Assembly (NCBI GenBank): GCA_021740995.1
Contig: JAIOYR010000008.1
Location: 1 to 64,000 of the forward strand
Source: Taibaiella sp.
GTDB lineage: Bacteria > Bacteroidota > Bacteroidia > Chitinophagales > Chitinophagaceae
Direction of reading: 5' to 3'
DNA length: 64,000 bases
The position numbers and the translations under genes were made by a program. Position 1 is the first letter of the stretch. Every line of letters starts with the position of its first letter. Shown piece by piece: positions 54,350-61,924 of the stretch. The notes below the pieces were generated by a model. That model was not told where the DNA came from and did no database searches. It worked only from the letters and a program-made list of their open reading frames with translations.

Positions 54350-56293
54350 TTATTTGGCTGTTAGCACTACAGTTTCTTTGTATTGTTTTTTCAGGTCGTC
54401 TGCCAGTTTGTTATTTGCATCGAATTGTGATGGGTTTATCTTCATCGTATTCAGCTCATACTCCTTGGTGAGTGTTACCGTATTGTTCTTTGTATCTGCC
54501 TTGTACGATATGCTATAACTCCACAATCCTGCTACACCACCTTTTGCAGGTTTTGGCAGGTACGATACTCTGTATTTTTTAGGCACATTCAGCGTCACAG
54601 TTTCCCGTATTGTTTTTTTGTAAGGAAGGTATACTGCTACCTGACGGTCAGTGTCATTCATGCGCATGTTTGCAAACGTGTTACTCACGTTCATGTTCAC
54701 AAAGTATTCCCTCTTAGTCTGCTGCACATAGCTGCCCAGCTTATAATTGGCGGTAAAGGATACATCCTTATTTCGGTCGCTGCCGGTGTTGATGTTGTAT
54801 TGCTGCAGCACGAAATTATTGTTTCCGCGTGCTGCCAATGTGCGTGCATACTCATCTTTATCCTCCTTACGGTTTCTCATTGCCAGATTTTCAGCAATAG
54901 TCCATGCCTCATACCCGCTGTAGCGGCTGTTGATAGTGCCCGTTACATCGTTATAGCTTATGTTCATCGTCGTATTGTCTGTCAATACATTTTGAGAAGC
55001 AGGTGCTTCGGGTATCTTCACTATTTTATGATGGTTGTCGTCCAGCATTATGAAGGCTTCCTTGCCCTGCAGGTCGTGCCTGTCTGTGCCCAGTGGCTGC
55101 ACATGCGTAGTGCCATCCAGAAGCACCCATTCCCCGTCCAGTTTTACGGCACATATCATGTGGTCATACAGGTATTCCGACTGTATTTCATCGTGTGTAT
55201 AGGGCTGGTTGTTGCTGCCTATAGCGGCAAAATAGGCACTCACTCCCGCCTTCTGGCACATAGCCATTATTATGCTCGACATGTCTTTGCAATCGCCATA
55301 CATTCTTTTACATACCGTATCTGCCTGATTAGGTACAAAGCCTTGCATCTCGTCTGTGAAGATTGCCAGATAATGAAAGTTCTGCTGCACCCACTCATAG
55401 ATTCTGGCTACTTTCTCGCGGTCAGAGTAGGCACCTCTGGTTACCTCTGCGGTTTTCTTATTCAGGAAGGAATCCGTTCTCAGGTTCAGACCTTTTACAT
55501 ACCTGTACTGAAATTTGCGGTGAGCATCAGGTCCGCTGAGCACAGAGTCTTTTTTGGCTCCGGTGATTCGGAAAGAGATGACATAGGGTATCACATGCGG
55601 GCGGTAGTAATAATCAGATGGTACATTGTTTATGTTTTTATCTGCCGGTATATTGGTAGCAGTAAACCGGTAGATGACATTGCCATCTTTCTCAGTAGTG
55701 GTGCGCTCTATGTTGTAGCCCTCCTCGTTCTTGAGCAGGAAGCCCATCTTCACAAATTTCGGTGCAGTAATTTCTATTACAGAGCTTACGGTAGGTATAT
55801 TGTTGCTAAAGAAGAAGCGGGGCAATAGCCGCAGCTCTTCGTGTGTCTGGCTATAGCTGGTGCGTGTAATGGAGTTCTTGGTAATGCCTGTATAGGTGAA
55901 ACTCACATGGCCATTCTGGTCTTTGTTTTTTACTGTCTTATAGTCGTTTTTTTCGGGCAGGTAGGCGGTAGCGTCATAATGATTGAAGTAGCTGAATGAC
56001 GCATCTTGTGGCATATCTCTGTTGAAGCTGTTGAGCGACCTCTCGGTAAGAAACAACTTCTCTTTTACCACAGCACTGGTGGCCACCAGCAGCCCTTCTT
56101 CCTGTGTGATAGTCAGTTTATGGCTAACATCAGTATACACAGCATGCTCTGTTTTGTAGCGTGCAGCTATGTCGTCATATTTCTGGCGTTTCAGCGACAA
56201 CTGTGCCCCTGCAGCCCAGGAGAGCAGCATTGCTGCCAGAAGCAGACTCGTGGCTTTGTGCTGCCATTGTATATTTATTCTGACGTTACTCAT
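54350..56293 (-). CDS. DUF3857 protein with intact transglutaminase-like catalytic triad
   Basis: A 647-residue exported protein (signal peptide about 1-30). DUF3857 makes up the first ~270 residues; a transglutaminase-like core follows with Cys335 in YGDCKDMSSI, His378 in YDHMICAV and Asp393 in LLDGTTH, a full Cys-His-Asp triad. The C-terminal third is beta-rich. Such proteins are common in Bacteroidota, sometimes near polysaccharide genes; their substrates are unknown. First gene of a two-gene operon with its degenerate paralogue. Confidence 0.87.
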   Translation of the reverse strand: MSNVRINIQWQHKATSLLLAAMLLSWAAGAQLSLKRQKYDDIAARYKTEHAVYTDVSHKLTITQEEGLLVATSAVVKEKLFLTERSLNSFNRDMPQDASFSYFNHYDATAYLPEKNDYKTVKNKDQNGHVSFTYTGITKNSITRTSYSQTHEELRLLPRFFFSNNIPTVSSVIEITAPKFVKMGFLLKNEEGYNIERTTTEKDGNVIYRFTATNIPADKNINNVPSDYYYRPHVIPYVISFRITGAKKDSVLSGPDAHRKFQYRYVKGLNLRTDSFLNKKTAEVTRGAYSDREKVARIYEWVQQNFHYLAIFTDEMQGFVPNQADTVCKRMYGDCKDMSSIIMAMCQKAGVSAYFAAIGSNNQPYTHDEIQSEYLYDHMICAVKLDGEWVLLDGTTHVQPLGTDRHDLQGKEAFIMLDDNHHKIVKIPEAPASQNVLTDNTTMNISYNDVTGTINSRYSGYEAWTIAENLAMRNRKEDKDEYARTLAARGNNNFVLQQYNINTGSDRNKDVSFTANYKLGSYVQQTKREYFVNMNVSNTFANMRMNDTDRQVAVYLPYKKTIRETVTLNVPKKYRVSYLPKPAKGGVAGLWSYSISYKADTKNNTVTLTKEYELNTMKINPSQFDANNKLADDLKKQYKETVVLTAK

Positions 56294-56469
56294 TTTCAGT
56301 AGGTATTAATTCGTAAAAAGAACATTGTATAAAACAGGGGTATAAATATAGTGATAAAAATACTGTACTGGCAAGTATTTCAGCGAAAAAATACCACTCA
56401 GTTATTCAATAATTACAGCACCTTCAGCATATGCTTTGCGAAAGATACAAGGCATTGCCGTAAAATAAT

Positions 56470-56504
56470 AATGGCCGGCAAATGTTTTATCATTGCCGGC
56501 CATT
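56470..56504 (-). terminator. terminator of the rplM-rpsI-rpsB-tsf operon
   Basis: AATGGCCGGCAAATG (56470-56484) pairs with CATTGCCGGCCATT (56491-56504) with one bulged base. On the minus strand an A/T-rich stretch follows. It lies 20 bases beyond the tsf stop. Confidence 0.8.
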
Positions 56505-56523
56505 ATAACGTAATATTATTTTA

Positions 56524-57366
56524 TTAAGAACCTACTGCTATACGCTTGAAAGATACCGTTGTAAGGCCTTTGCTTACGCTGGTCAGGTATTCGCCTACGG
56601 TCTTGCTGTTGTCTTTTACGAAAGCCTGTGGCAACAATGTGTTGTCTTTGAAGAACTTATTCAGCTTGCCTGCAGCTATTTTCTCTGCCATGTCTGCTGC
56701 TTTTCCTTCTGCCATTATCTGCTCTATAGCTATTGCTTTTTCGCGGGCTATCATCTCGGCCGATACGCTGTCTGAGTCTACTGCCAGTGGGCTCATAGCT
56801 GCTATCTGCATTGCCACGTCTCTTCCGGCAAGCAGTATAGCATCGTTTACAGCCTGGTTCATACCTACCAGCACACCTATACGGTAGCCAGAGTGTATGT
56901 AAGGAACTACTGCATCAGCAGTTACCTGCTCAAAACGGGAAATCTCTATTTTCTCACCTATTTTGGCTACCATTTCCATCAGCTTTTCGCCTATGGTTGC
57001 ATTGCCCATTGCAGCTGCTTTCAGGTCGTCTACTGTGGTAACGCCTGTAGCCAATGCGATATCTGCTACCTGCTGTGCAAACTCGATGAATTCTTCGTTT
57101 TTGGCAACAAAGTCTGTTTCAGAAGAAAGATTAAGTACCACGCCATAAGTGTTGGCGGCATTAGCTTTAGCTATTACCACGCCTTCTTTGGCATCGCGGT
57201 CGCTACGGTTTGCAGCTACTTTTTGCCCTTTTTTACGCAGATAGTCAATTGCGCTTTCAAAATCACCATTGCTTTCTGTAAGTGCTTTGCGGCAATCCAT
57301 CATGCCTGCTCCTGTCTGTTGGCGCAGTTTATTTACCTCTGCAGCCGTTATTGTTACTGTGCTCAT
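56524..57366 (-). CDS. tsf: translation elongation factor Ts
   Basis: A 280-residue nucleotide-exchange factor for EF-Tu. The N-terminal UBA-like part (VNKLRQQTGAGMMDCRKALTE, SNGDFESAIDYLRKKG) and the two core halves (LNLSSETDFVAKNEEF) are diagnostic. Last gene of the ribosomal operon. A long hairpin and a possible own promoter precede it. Confidence 0.97.
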   Translation of the reverse strand: MSTVTITAAEVNKLRQQTGAGMMDCRKALTESNGDFESAIDYLRKKGQKVAANRSDRDAKEGVVIAKANAANTYGVVLNLSSETDFVAKNEEFIEFAQQVADIALATGVTTVDDLKAAAMGNATIGEKLMEMVAKIGEKIEISRFEQVTADAVVPYIHSGYRIGVLVGMNQAVNDAILLAGRDVAMQIAAMSPLAVDSDSVSAEMIAREKAIAIEQIMAEGKAADMAEKIAAGKLNKFFKDNTLLPQAFVKDNSKTVGEYLTSVSKGLTTVSFKRIAVGS

Positions 57367-57420
57367 TGTATCAGTTTTTTTATTGTTTATTTTTTATTCA
57401 GGGTGCAAAGGTCGTATTTT

Positions 57421-57454
57421 ATTATTAAAGCCCCAAATATGGGGCTTTAATAAT
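57421..57454 (-). terminator. 14-base-pair hairpin between rpsB and tsf
   Basis: ATTATTAAAGCCCC (57421-57434) pairs perfectly with GGGGCTTTAATAAT (57441-57454). It lies in the 165-base gap between rpsB and tsf and could be an attenuator or processing site. On the minus strand, TTTG within the hairpin region and GACCTTTG 20 bases further could form a separate tsf promoter. Confidence 0.6.
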
Positions 57455-57531
57455 GTATAATCGTTGTTAAGTTATTACTATACTTTTTTGTAGTGTGGTA
57501 ATGTATACCACTCCTTCACAGGATAGGGGCA

Positions 57532-58599
57532 TTATCTGCCACCACCCGGACGTGGAGCGCCACCACCTGCCGGACGACCGCCCGGACCACCTGGCCTGCT
57601 GCCGCCGCCACCTGGTCTGCTGCCGCCACCGCCGGCACCAGCACCTGGTCTGCCGCTGCCGCCGCCTGGTCCACGACCCGGACCACCCGGAGCACGACCT
57701 GCACCGCCTGGCCTGTTGCCACCGGCACCTGCGCCTGCACCACCACGACCCGGAGCGCCTGCACCGGCACCTGCGCCAGCACTGCGACCACGACCACGAC
57801 CGCCACCACGACGACCGCCTTCGCCTTCTTCGTCATTCATATCCAGTCCACGGTTTCTGCCTTCGTTGTCATCATCAGCAGTTTCATCTTCTGTTTCTTT
57901 CACCTGAGCGCGCTCCTGAAGACCCTCCAGAATAGCAGCAGTAAGATACTGTGTGATGATAGCGATAGACTTTGTAGCATCGTCATTGGCCGGTATTGCG
58001 AAGTCTACTTTAGTAGGATCGCTGTTGGTATCTACCATAGCAATGGTAGTGATACCCAGGCGTTTTGCTTCTGCCAGTGCTATATGCTCATGGCTGATAT
58101 CAACCATAAACAGTGCTGCAGGTACACGACCCATCTGAGAGATACCACCCAGCACTTTTTCCATTTTTTCTTTGCTGCGGGTCAGGGTCAGGCGCTCTTT
58201 CTTCGTAACGCTGTCCATAGTACCGTCATTCAGCATTTTTTCTATGCTCAACATCTTCTTTACACTCTTGCGAATGGTGCTGAAGTTGGTAAGCATACCA
58301 CCCAGCCAGCGTTCTGTAACGAATGGCATGTTGGCGCGGGCAGCAGCTTCTGCTACTATTTCCTTTGCCTGTTTTTTGGTGGCAACAAACATTATTTTTT
58401 TGCCGCTTTTAGCGATTGATTTCAGCGCATTTGCCGCTTCATCAAGACCATCAATAGTTTTATTGAGGTCTATAATGTGGATACCGTTTTTTTCAGCAAA
58501 GATGTATGGCAACATCTTTGGGTTCCATTTTTTCTTAAGGTGGCCGAAGTGTACCCCAGCTTCGAGGAGCTGCTGATGCAATGTTTTATTATCTTCCAT
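57532..58599 (-). CDS. rpsB: ribosomal protein S2 with a long Gly/Arg/Pro/Ala-rich C-terminal tail
   Basis: A 355-residue small-subunit protein. Started at ATG 58599 ([20 protein letters not shown]). Residues 1-232 are a normal S2 core, including [17 protein letters not shown] and [14 protein letters not shown]. Residues 235-261 form an acidic linker; residues 262-355 are low-complexity (GGGRGRGRS, then [21 protein letters not shown] repeats) with RGG/RPGG motifs. S2 is usually 230-300 residues, so the tail is unusual. It should be disordered and basic, perhaps RNA-binding. The coding DNA of the tail is far more G+C-rich than its surroundings. Confidence 0.95.
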   Translation of the reverse strand: MEDNKTLHQQLLEAGVHFGHLKKKWNPKMLPYIFAEKNGIHIIDLNKTIDGLDEAANALKSIAKSGKKIMFVATKKQAKEIVAEAAARANMPFVTERWLGGMLTNFSTIRKSVKKMLSIEKMLNDGTMDSVTKKERLTLTRSKEKMEKVLGGISQMGRVPAALFMVDISHEHIALAEAKRLGITTIAMVDTNSDPTKVDFAIPANDDATKSIAIITQYLTAAILEGLQERAQVKETEDETADDDNEGRNRGLDMNDEEGEGGRRGGGRGRGRSAGAGAGAGAPGRGGAGAGAGGNRPGGAGRAPGGPGRGPGGGSGRPGAGAGGGGSRPGGGGSRPGGPGGRPAGGGAPRPGGGR

Positions 58600-58647
58600 T
58601 TGAATAATTTCTTGATTGTTAAATAAATAAAATAAACCCGACCCCAA

Positions 58648-59037
58648 TTAACGTTTAGAGAACTGGAAGCTACGACGTGCTTTGCGCTTACCGAATTTCT
58701 TACGTTCTACAGAACGGCTATCACGCGTCATAAGACCATCTTTTTTCAGCAATGGCTTGTATTCCGGATTCACTTCAACCAGTGCACGGGCAATACCCAT
58801 TTTTATTGCTTCAGCCTGACCTTTCTGGCCACCACCCTGCACATTTATTACAATGTCGAAAGATGTAAGTGTTTCTGTTACTTTCAGCGGCAGTTCTACC
58901 TGATTTTGCAGGTACATGATAGGAAAGTACGCTTTGTATTCCTTTTCATTAACCGTGATATTGCCGGCACCCTTATTGAGGTATACGCGGGCTACGGCTT
59001 CCTTACGGCGGCCAACGGCGTTTTTCTGTTTTTCCAT
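58648..59037 (-). CDS. rpsI: ribosomal protein S9
   Basis: A 129-residue S9: NAVGRRKEAVARVYL, YFPIMYLQNQVELPL, GGGQKGQAEAIKMGIARAL, and the C-terminal KARRSFQFSKR whose last residues reach the ribosomal P site. Follows rplM in the operon. Confidence 0.98.
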   Translation of the reverse strand: MEKQKNAVGRRKEAVARVYLNKGAGNITVNEKEYKAYFPIMYLQNQVELPLKVTETLTSFDIVINVQGGGQKGQAEAIKMGIARALVEVNPEYKPLLKKDGLMTRDSRSVERKKFGKRKARRSFQFSKR

Positions 59038-59120
59038 TTTTATATATTAATGGTTTGAAATTTTTTTATGAATGTTTGTGTATTAAAGCCCATGAACTCA
59101 TGGGGAAGTCCCTTAAGGGA

Positions 59121-59564
59121 TTAAAACGTCATTGCCTTTGGGCTCTGTGCCTGATGCGGATGTGTAGCTTCTTCGTACACAAACAATTTCTTGTACATAG
59201 CACGACCCAGACGGTTTTTAGGAAGCATACCTTTTACAGCACGCTCTATAGCCAGGTTAGGGCGACGGGCAATCATTTCTTTTGCCGTTTCTATTTTCTG
59301 TCCACCCGGATACATAGAATATGTCTGATATTCTTTCTGCTCCAGTTTGTTGCCGGTAAATACTACCTTGGCAGAGTTTACAACAATTACGTAATCGCCG
59401 CAATCGAAGTGCGGAGTATAATACGGTTTGTTTTTGCCGCGCAGTACAGATGCAATCTTTGATGCCATACGGCCCATTGTCTGGTTGGTCGCATCAACAA
59501 CATACCAGTCGCGTTTTACGATGGTTTCGTTGGCGGATTGTGTTCTAAAACTTAAGTGTCTCAT
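59121..59564 (-). CDS. rplM: ribosomal protein L13
   Basis: A 147-residue L13, first gene of the operon: WYVVDATNQTMGRMASKIASVLRG, YTPHFDCGDYVIVVNS, and the KGMLPKNRLGRAMYKKLFVYEEATHPHQAQ region are all conserved. A promoter with a palindrome in its spacer and a short hairpin leader precede it. Confidence 0.98.
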   Translation of the reverse strand: MRHLSFRTQSANETIVKRDWYVVDATNQTMGRMASKIASVLRGKNKPYYTPHFDCGDYVIVVNSAKVVFTGNKLEQKEYQTYSMYPGGQKIETAKEMIARRPNLAIERAVKGMLPKNRLGRAMYKKLFVYEEATHPHQAQSPKAMTF

Positions 59565-59582
59565 TCCTGTTTAATTGTTTTG

Positions 59583-59596
59583 CCCGTTGTGACGGG
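59583..59596 (-). promoter_or_regulatory. leader hairpin of the rplM operon
   Basis: CCCGT-TGTG-ACGGG (59583-59596) forms a small stem-loop in the 5' leader, 19 bases before the rplM start. Ribosomal protein operons often carry autoregulatory leaders, and Bacteroidota L13 leaders have been proposed; this hairpin alone does not prove one. Confidence 0.4.
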
Positions 59597-59625
59597 GGTA
59601 ATTAATTGTAATAAAATTGGGAGTG

Positions 59626-59654
59626 CAAAAGTAGGGTAGGGCATTGTAAATGCC
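59626..59654 (-). promoter_or_regulatory. promoter of the ribosomal operon with palindrome
   Basis: Minus-strand TACTTTTG (59626-59633) fits TAnnTTTG, about 65 bases before rplM. The palindrome GGCATT-GTA-AATGCC (59640-59654) lies directly upstream, in the spacer to a TTGG that could serve as -33. Confidence 0.55.
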
Positions 59655-60872
59655 AAGAAATTTATTAAGTTTTTTTATGGTGTCGTTGTAAGTTGTTGAT
59701 AATCAATGAAATTAAGGGAAATAATTTTTGCAGGCTGCGTGATGTTTCGAAGGTTTATCCTCAATTACATATGAAACTGTTGAGGGTAGTAGAGCGAGAA
59801 ACACTATGGGTGCTGATGTCTATACAGATCTCCTTTGTTTTCTCAAAAATCATATGCAAATATTTCATCGCTAAATTTTTGCGCACTTTCCTGAAAGTTT
59901 TTTATTTTTTACTAACTATATGATTACTAGGTAGTTAGTTGTAAAAAAGGGGGCGATTCTTGCGCAAAAGTTGCGCACTTTTACTCGCGCGACTTTTGTA
60001 ATATTTGAACGATGGGCAATTTTAAAACGAATTTCACCACGTAGGGTTTGAATAAAAACGGATTCACCACAAAGAACACAAGGGGCACAAAGCGGGTCGA
60101 GTCAGATTTGTTGTTTAAAGGTCACAAGGAGTGTTTTAAGGGTCAAATATTTTTTAATAGGGGCATTTAATAGGAGATTTAGGTCATAATCGTAGGTTTG
60201 GCACAAAGGTCTGATAGTGTATTGGTTTTGACAAAACGGGAATCTATGGTACTACGCTTTTCGTACTATCATATACAGCTAGGTGTATATCATAAATATT
60301 TCTTGCAGCCATGGGCGCATATTTGGGCTGATTTTGACTGTGTTTTGGCAATAGTAAAATGGTGAGTAGTTAAGTGTAAGGGCTATAGTGAACGGATAGT
60401 CTGAATCACGGATATAAAAAGGTTGACACGGGGTGCTCGGATTGTTTGGTTGGGCAATCAAAATGAGTGATAAATGCAAATAAGTTCTCTTAAACTCTCT
60501 TAAAAACTCTCTTTAAGTCTCTTAAACTCTCTTAGTCCAAATCGGCTTTGCTGAAGAGCCTTTATTTTCAATTACGCCTTTTATTCGTAGGCTGCTGATT
60601 AGATTGCCTACTTTATTTCGCTTTTGTTTAACTGAAAGAACATCAGATTATTTGTCACTGGAGAGACATATGGTTGATGAATTTTATTCACCTTTCGTAC
60701 GTTGATGTCGACGGGTCGCCAGCAGAAAAAGCGGGAAGACCCGCCGAGGACGGAAACCCAACAAAATGTATATTTATACAATAGGTAATTATTTACATAA
60801 TACAGAAAACACCTAATATTAGCGGTATTTAGCAGCGATAGAAGTCGTAATTTTAGATCCAGAAAGACAAAG
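59655..60872. other. 1.2-kb gene-free, repeat-rich spacer
   Basis: No gene found on either strand. From left: GTTGTTGATAATCAATGAA (59693), TTGCGCACTTT (59879), and TTGCGCA-AAAG-TTGCGCA with CGCGCGA and TTTTGTAATATTT (59960-60006), the same set as at 10517-10637. Then a CACAAAG-rich stretch (60063-60100), an ATATACA/TGTATAT palindrome (about 60272-60290), the CTCTTAAA repeat at 60483-60535, and a GCGGG/CCCGC hairpin (about 60737-60750). It looks like decayed accessory DNA. Confidence 0.6.
60483..60535. repeat. irregular tandem repeat of AACTCTCTTA units
   Basis: Five or so related units of AACTCTCTTA/AAGTCTCTTA, with one GTTCTCTTA, occur in 53 bases. Spacing is about 10-12 bases, close to one helical turn. 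Confidence 0.65.
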
Positions 60873-61502
60873 ATGAAAAGAATCTGTATTGTAGAAGATG
60901 ACATTGTATACCGCAAGACATTAGAAGACTGTATACTTCTAAGTCCAGAATATGATATCGTCTTTTCAGTTGGTAGTTTTACGGAGTTCAAAATGCTAGC
61001 CAACACCAGTTCGCGCCCTGAAATTGCAATAGTAGACATTCACCTCAATGGCTCAAACGGCATAGATATTCTAGGTAACATTAAGTCACAATACCCAAAC
61101 ATCTATATTATTGTAATTACTGGAGACATTGATGAAAGCAATATTTTAAAAGCTATTCAAAACGGTGCAAACAGTTTCTTGTACAAGCCCTTTTCGTCCA
61201 TCCAACTTTACAATGCTTTTACCAATATAGAAACAACGGGCGGTTACCTTGCACCTGAAACAACTACAAAACTAATGCAACAGATAAGAAAAAAAACCCA
61301 CCTACCTAATACTAATCAAAAGCTAACCAAAACAGAAAAAAAAATAGTTGAGCTGATGAAATTGGGGTTATCATACAAAGAAATGGCAAGCAATTTAAAT
61401 ATTTCATTCCACACTATAAACTTTCATACAAAAAACATATATAGAAAGTATGATGTTCGCTCAATGTCAGAATTATTAAGTAAAATCTTTACTATACAGT
61501 AA
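60873..61502 (+). CDS. NarL/FixJ-family response regulator
   Basis: A 209-residue regulator: receiver domain (Glu8-Asp9-Asp10 acidic cluster, Asp55 in IVDIHLNG, Lys in YKPFSS) and a LuxR-type helix-turn-helix (LTKTEKKIVELMKLGLSYKEMASNLNISFHTINFHTKNIYRKY, about residues 148-190). It probably controls transcription after phosphorylation by a kinase such as the one encoded downstream. The gene and its two successors are more A+T-rich than most of the window. Confidence 0.93.
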   Translation: MKRICIVEDDIVYRKTLEDCILLSPEYDIVFSVGSFTEFKMLANTSSRPEIAIVDIHLNGSNGIDILGNIKSQYPNIYIIVITGDIDESNILKAIQNGANSFLYKPFSSIQLYNAFTNIETTGGYLAPETTTKLMQQIRKKTHLPNTNQKLTKTEKKIVELMKLGLSYKEMASNLNISFHTINFHTKNIYRKYDVRSMSELLSKIFTIQ

Positions 61503-61521
61503 TAAAAATTAAAATAATTAT

Positions 61522-61902
61522 ATGAAAAATCTAATAATACTTGTTGTTGAGGACGACAATCTTTCAAGGTTTATTTTAACTACATTTTTTGAAAAGTCAA
61601 GTGCTACTGTACATGAAGCAGCACATGGAAAAGAAGCAATTGAGATGCTTAGGTTATACCCCGAAATAAATATAATAACACTAGATCTAAACATGCCAAT
61701 AATGGATGGATATGACTTCCTTAAAGATGTTCAAAATTCAGGTATAGCAAAGGGCGCAAAGATTTTCATTACATCTGCCGCACCCAGATACGAATTTGAG
61801 CAGGTGTGTAACTCAATGGGAATAAATGGCAATGTAATCGTCGATTACTTCGAAAAACCATATGATATTGCAAATATAGTAGACACAATTACAGCAGCTT
61901 AA
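61522..61902 (+). CDS. single-domain CheY-like response regulator
   Basis: A 126-residue receiver-only protein. Acidic residues Glu10-Asp11-Asp12, phospho-acceptor Asp55 in ITLDLNMPIMDGY and Lys in YFEKPYD are all present. With no output domain it may pass phosphate on in a relay. It lies 19 bases after the LuxR-type regulator and 22 bases before the kinase. Confidence 0.92.
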   Translation: MKNLIILVVEDDNLSRFILTTFFEKSSATVHEAAHGKEAIEMLRLYPEINIITLDLNMPIMDGYDFLKDVQNSGIAKGAKIFITSAAPRYEFEQVCNSMGINGNVIVDYFEKPYDIANIVDTITAA

Positions 61903-61924
61903 TTTATTTAATACGAATTAGTAT

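Noticed and set aside
54800-55828. 342-codon plus-strand frame opposite the DUF3857/transglutaminase gene
   Set aside because: Antisense shadow of a clearly real coding sequence; its product lacks any domain.
57495-57935. Long plus-strand frame rich in His, Arg, Asp and Leu opposite rpsB
   Set aside because: It is the antisense of the repetitive G+C-rich rpsB tail; the composition removes stops. No start signal or family features.
59693-59923. 76-codon frame in the spacer after rplM
   Set aside because: It begins within the GTTGATAATCAAT repeat and has no protein-like pattern.
60483-60535. CRISPR array
   Set aside because: Units are about 10 bases, irregular and without spacers; no cas genes in the window.
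60279-61039. Minus-strand frames upstream of and across the LuxR-type regulator
   Set aside because: One is very short in repeat-rich spacer; the other overlaps the regulator start on the opposite strand. Neither has recognisable features.
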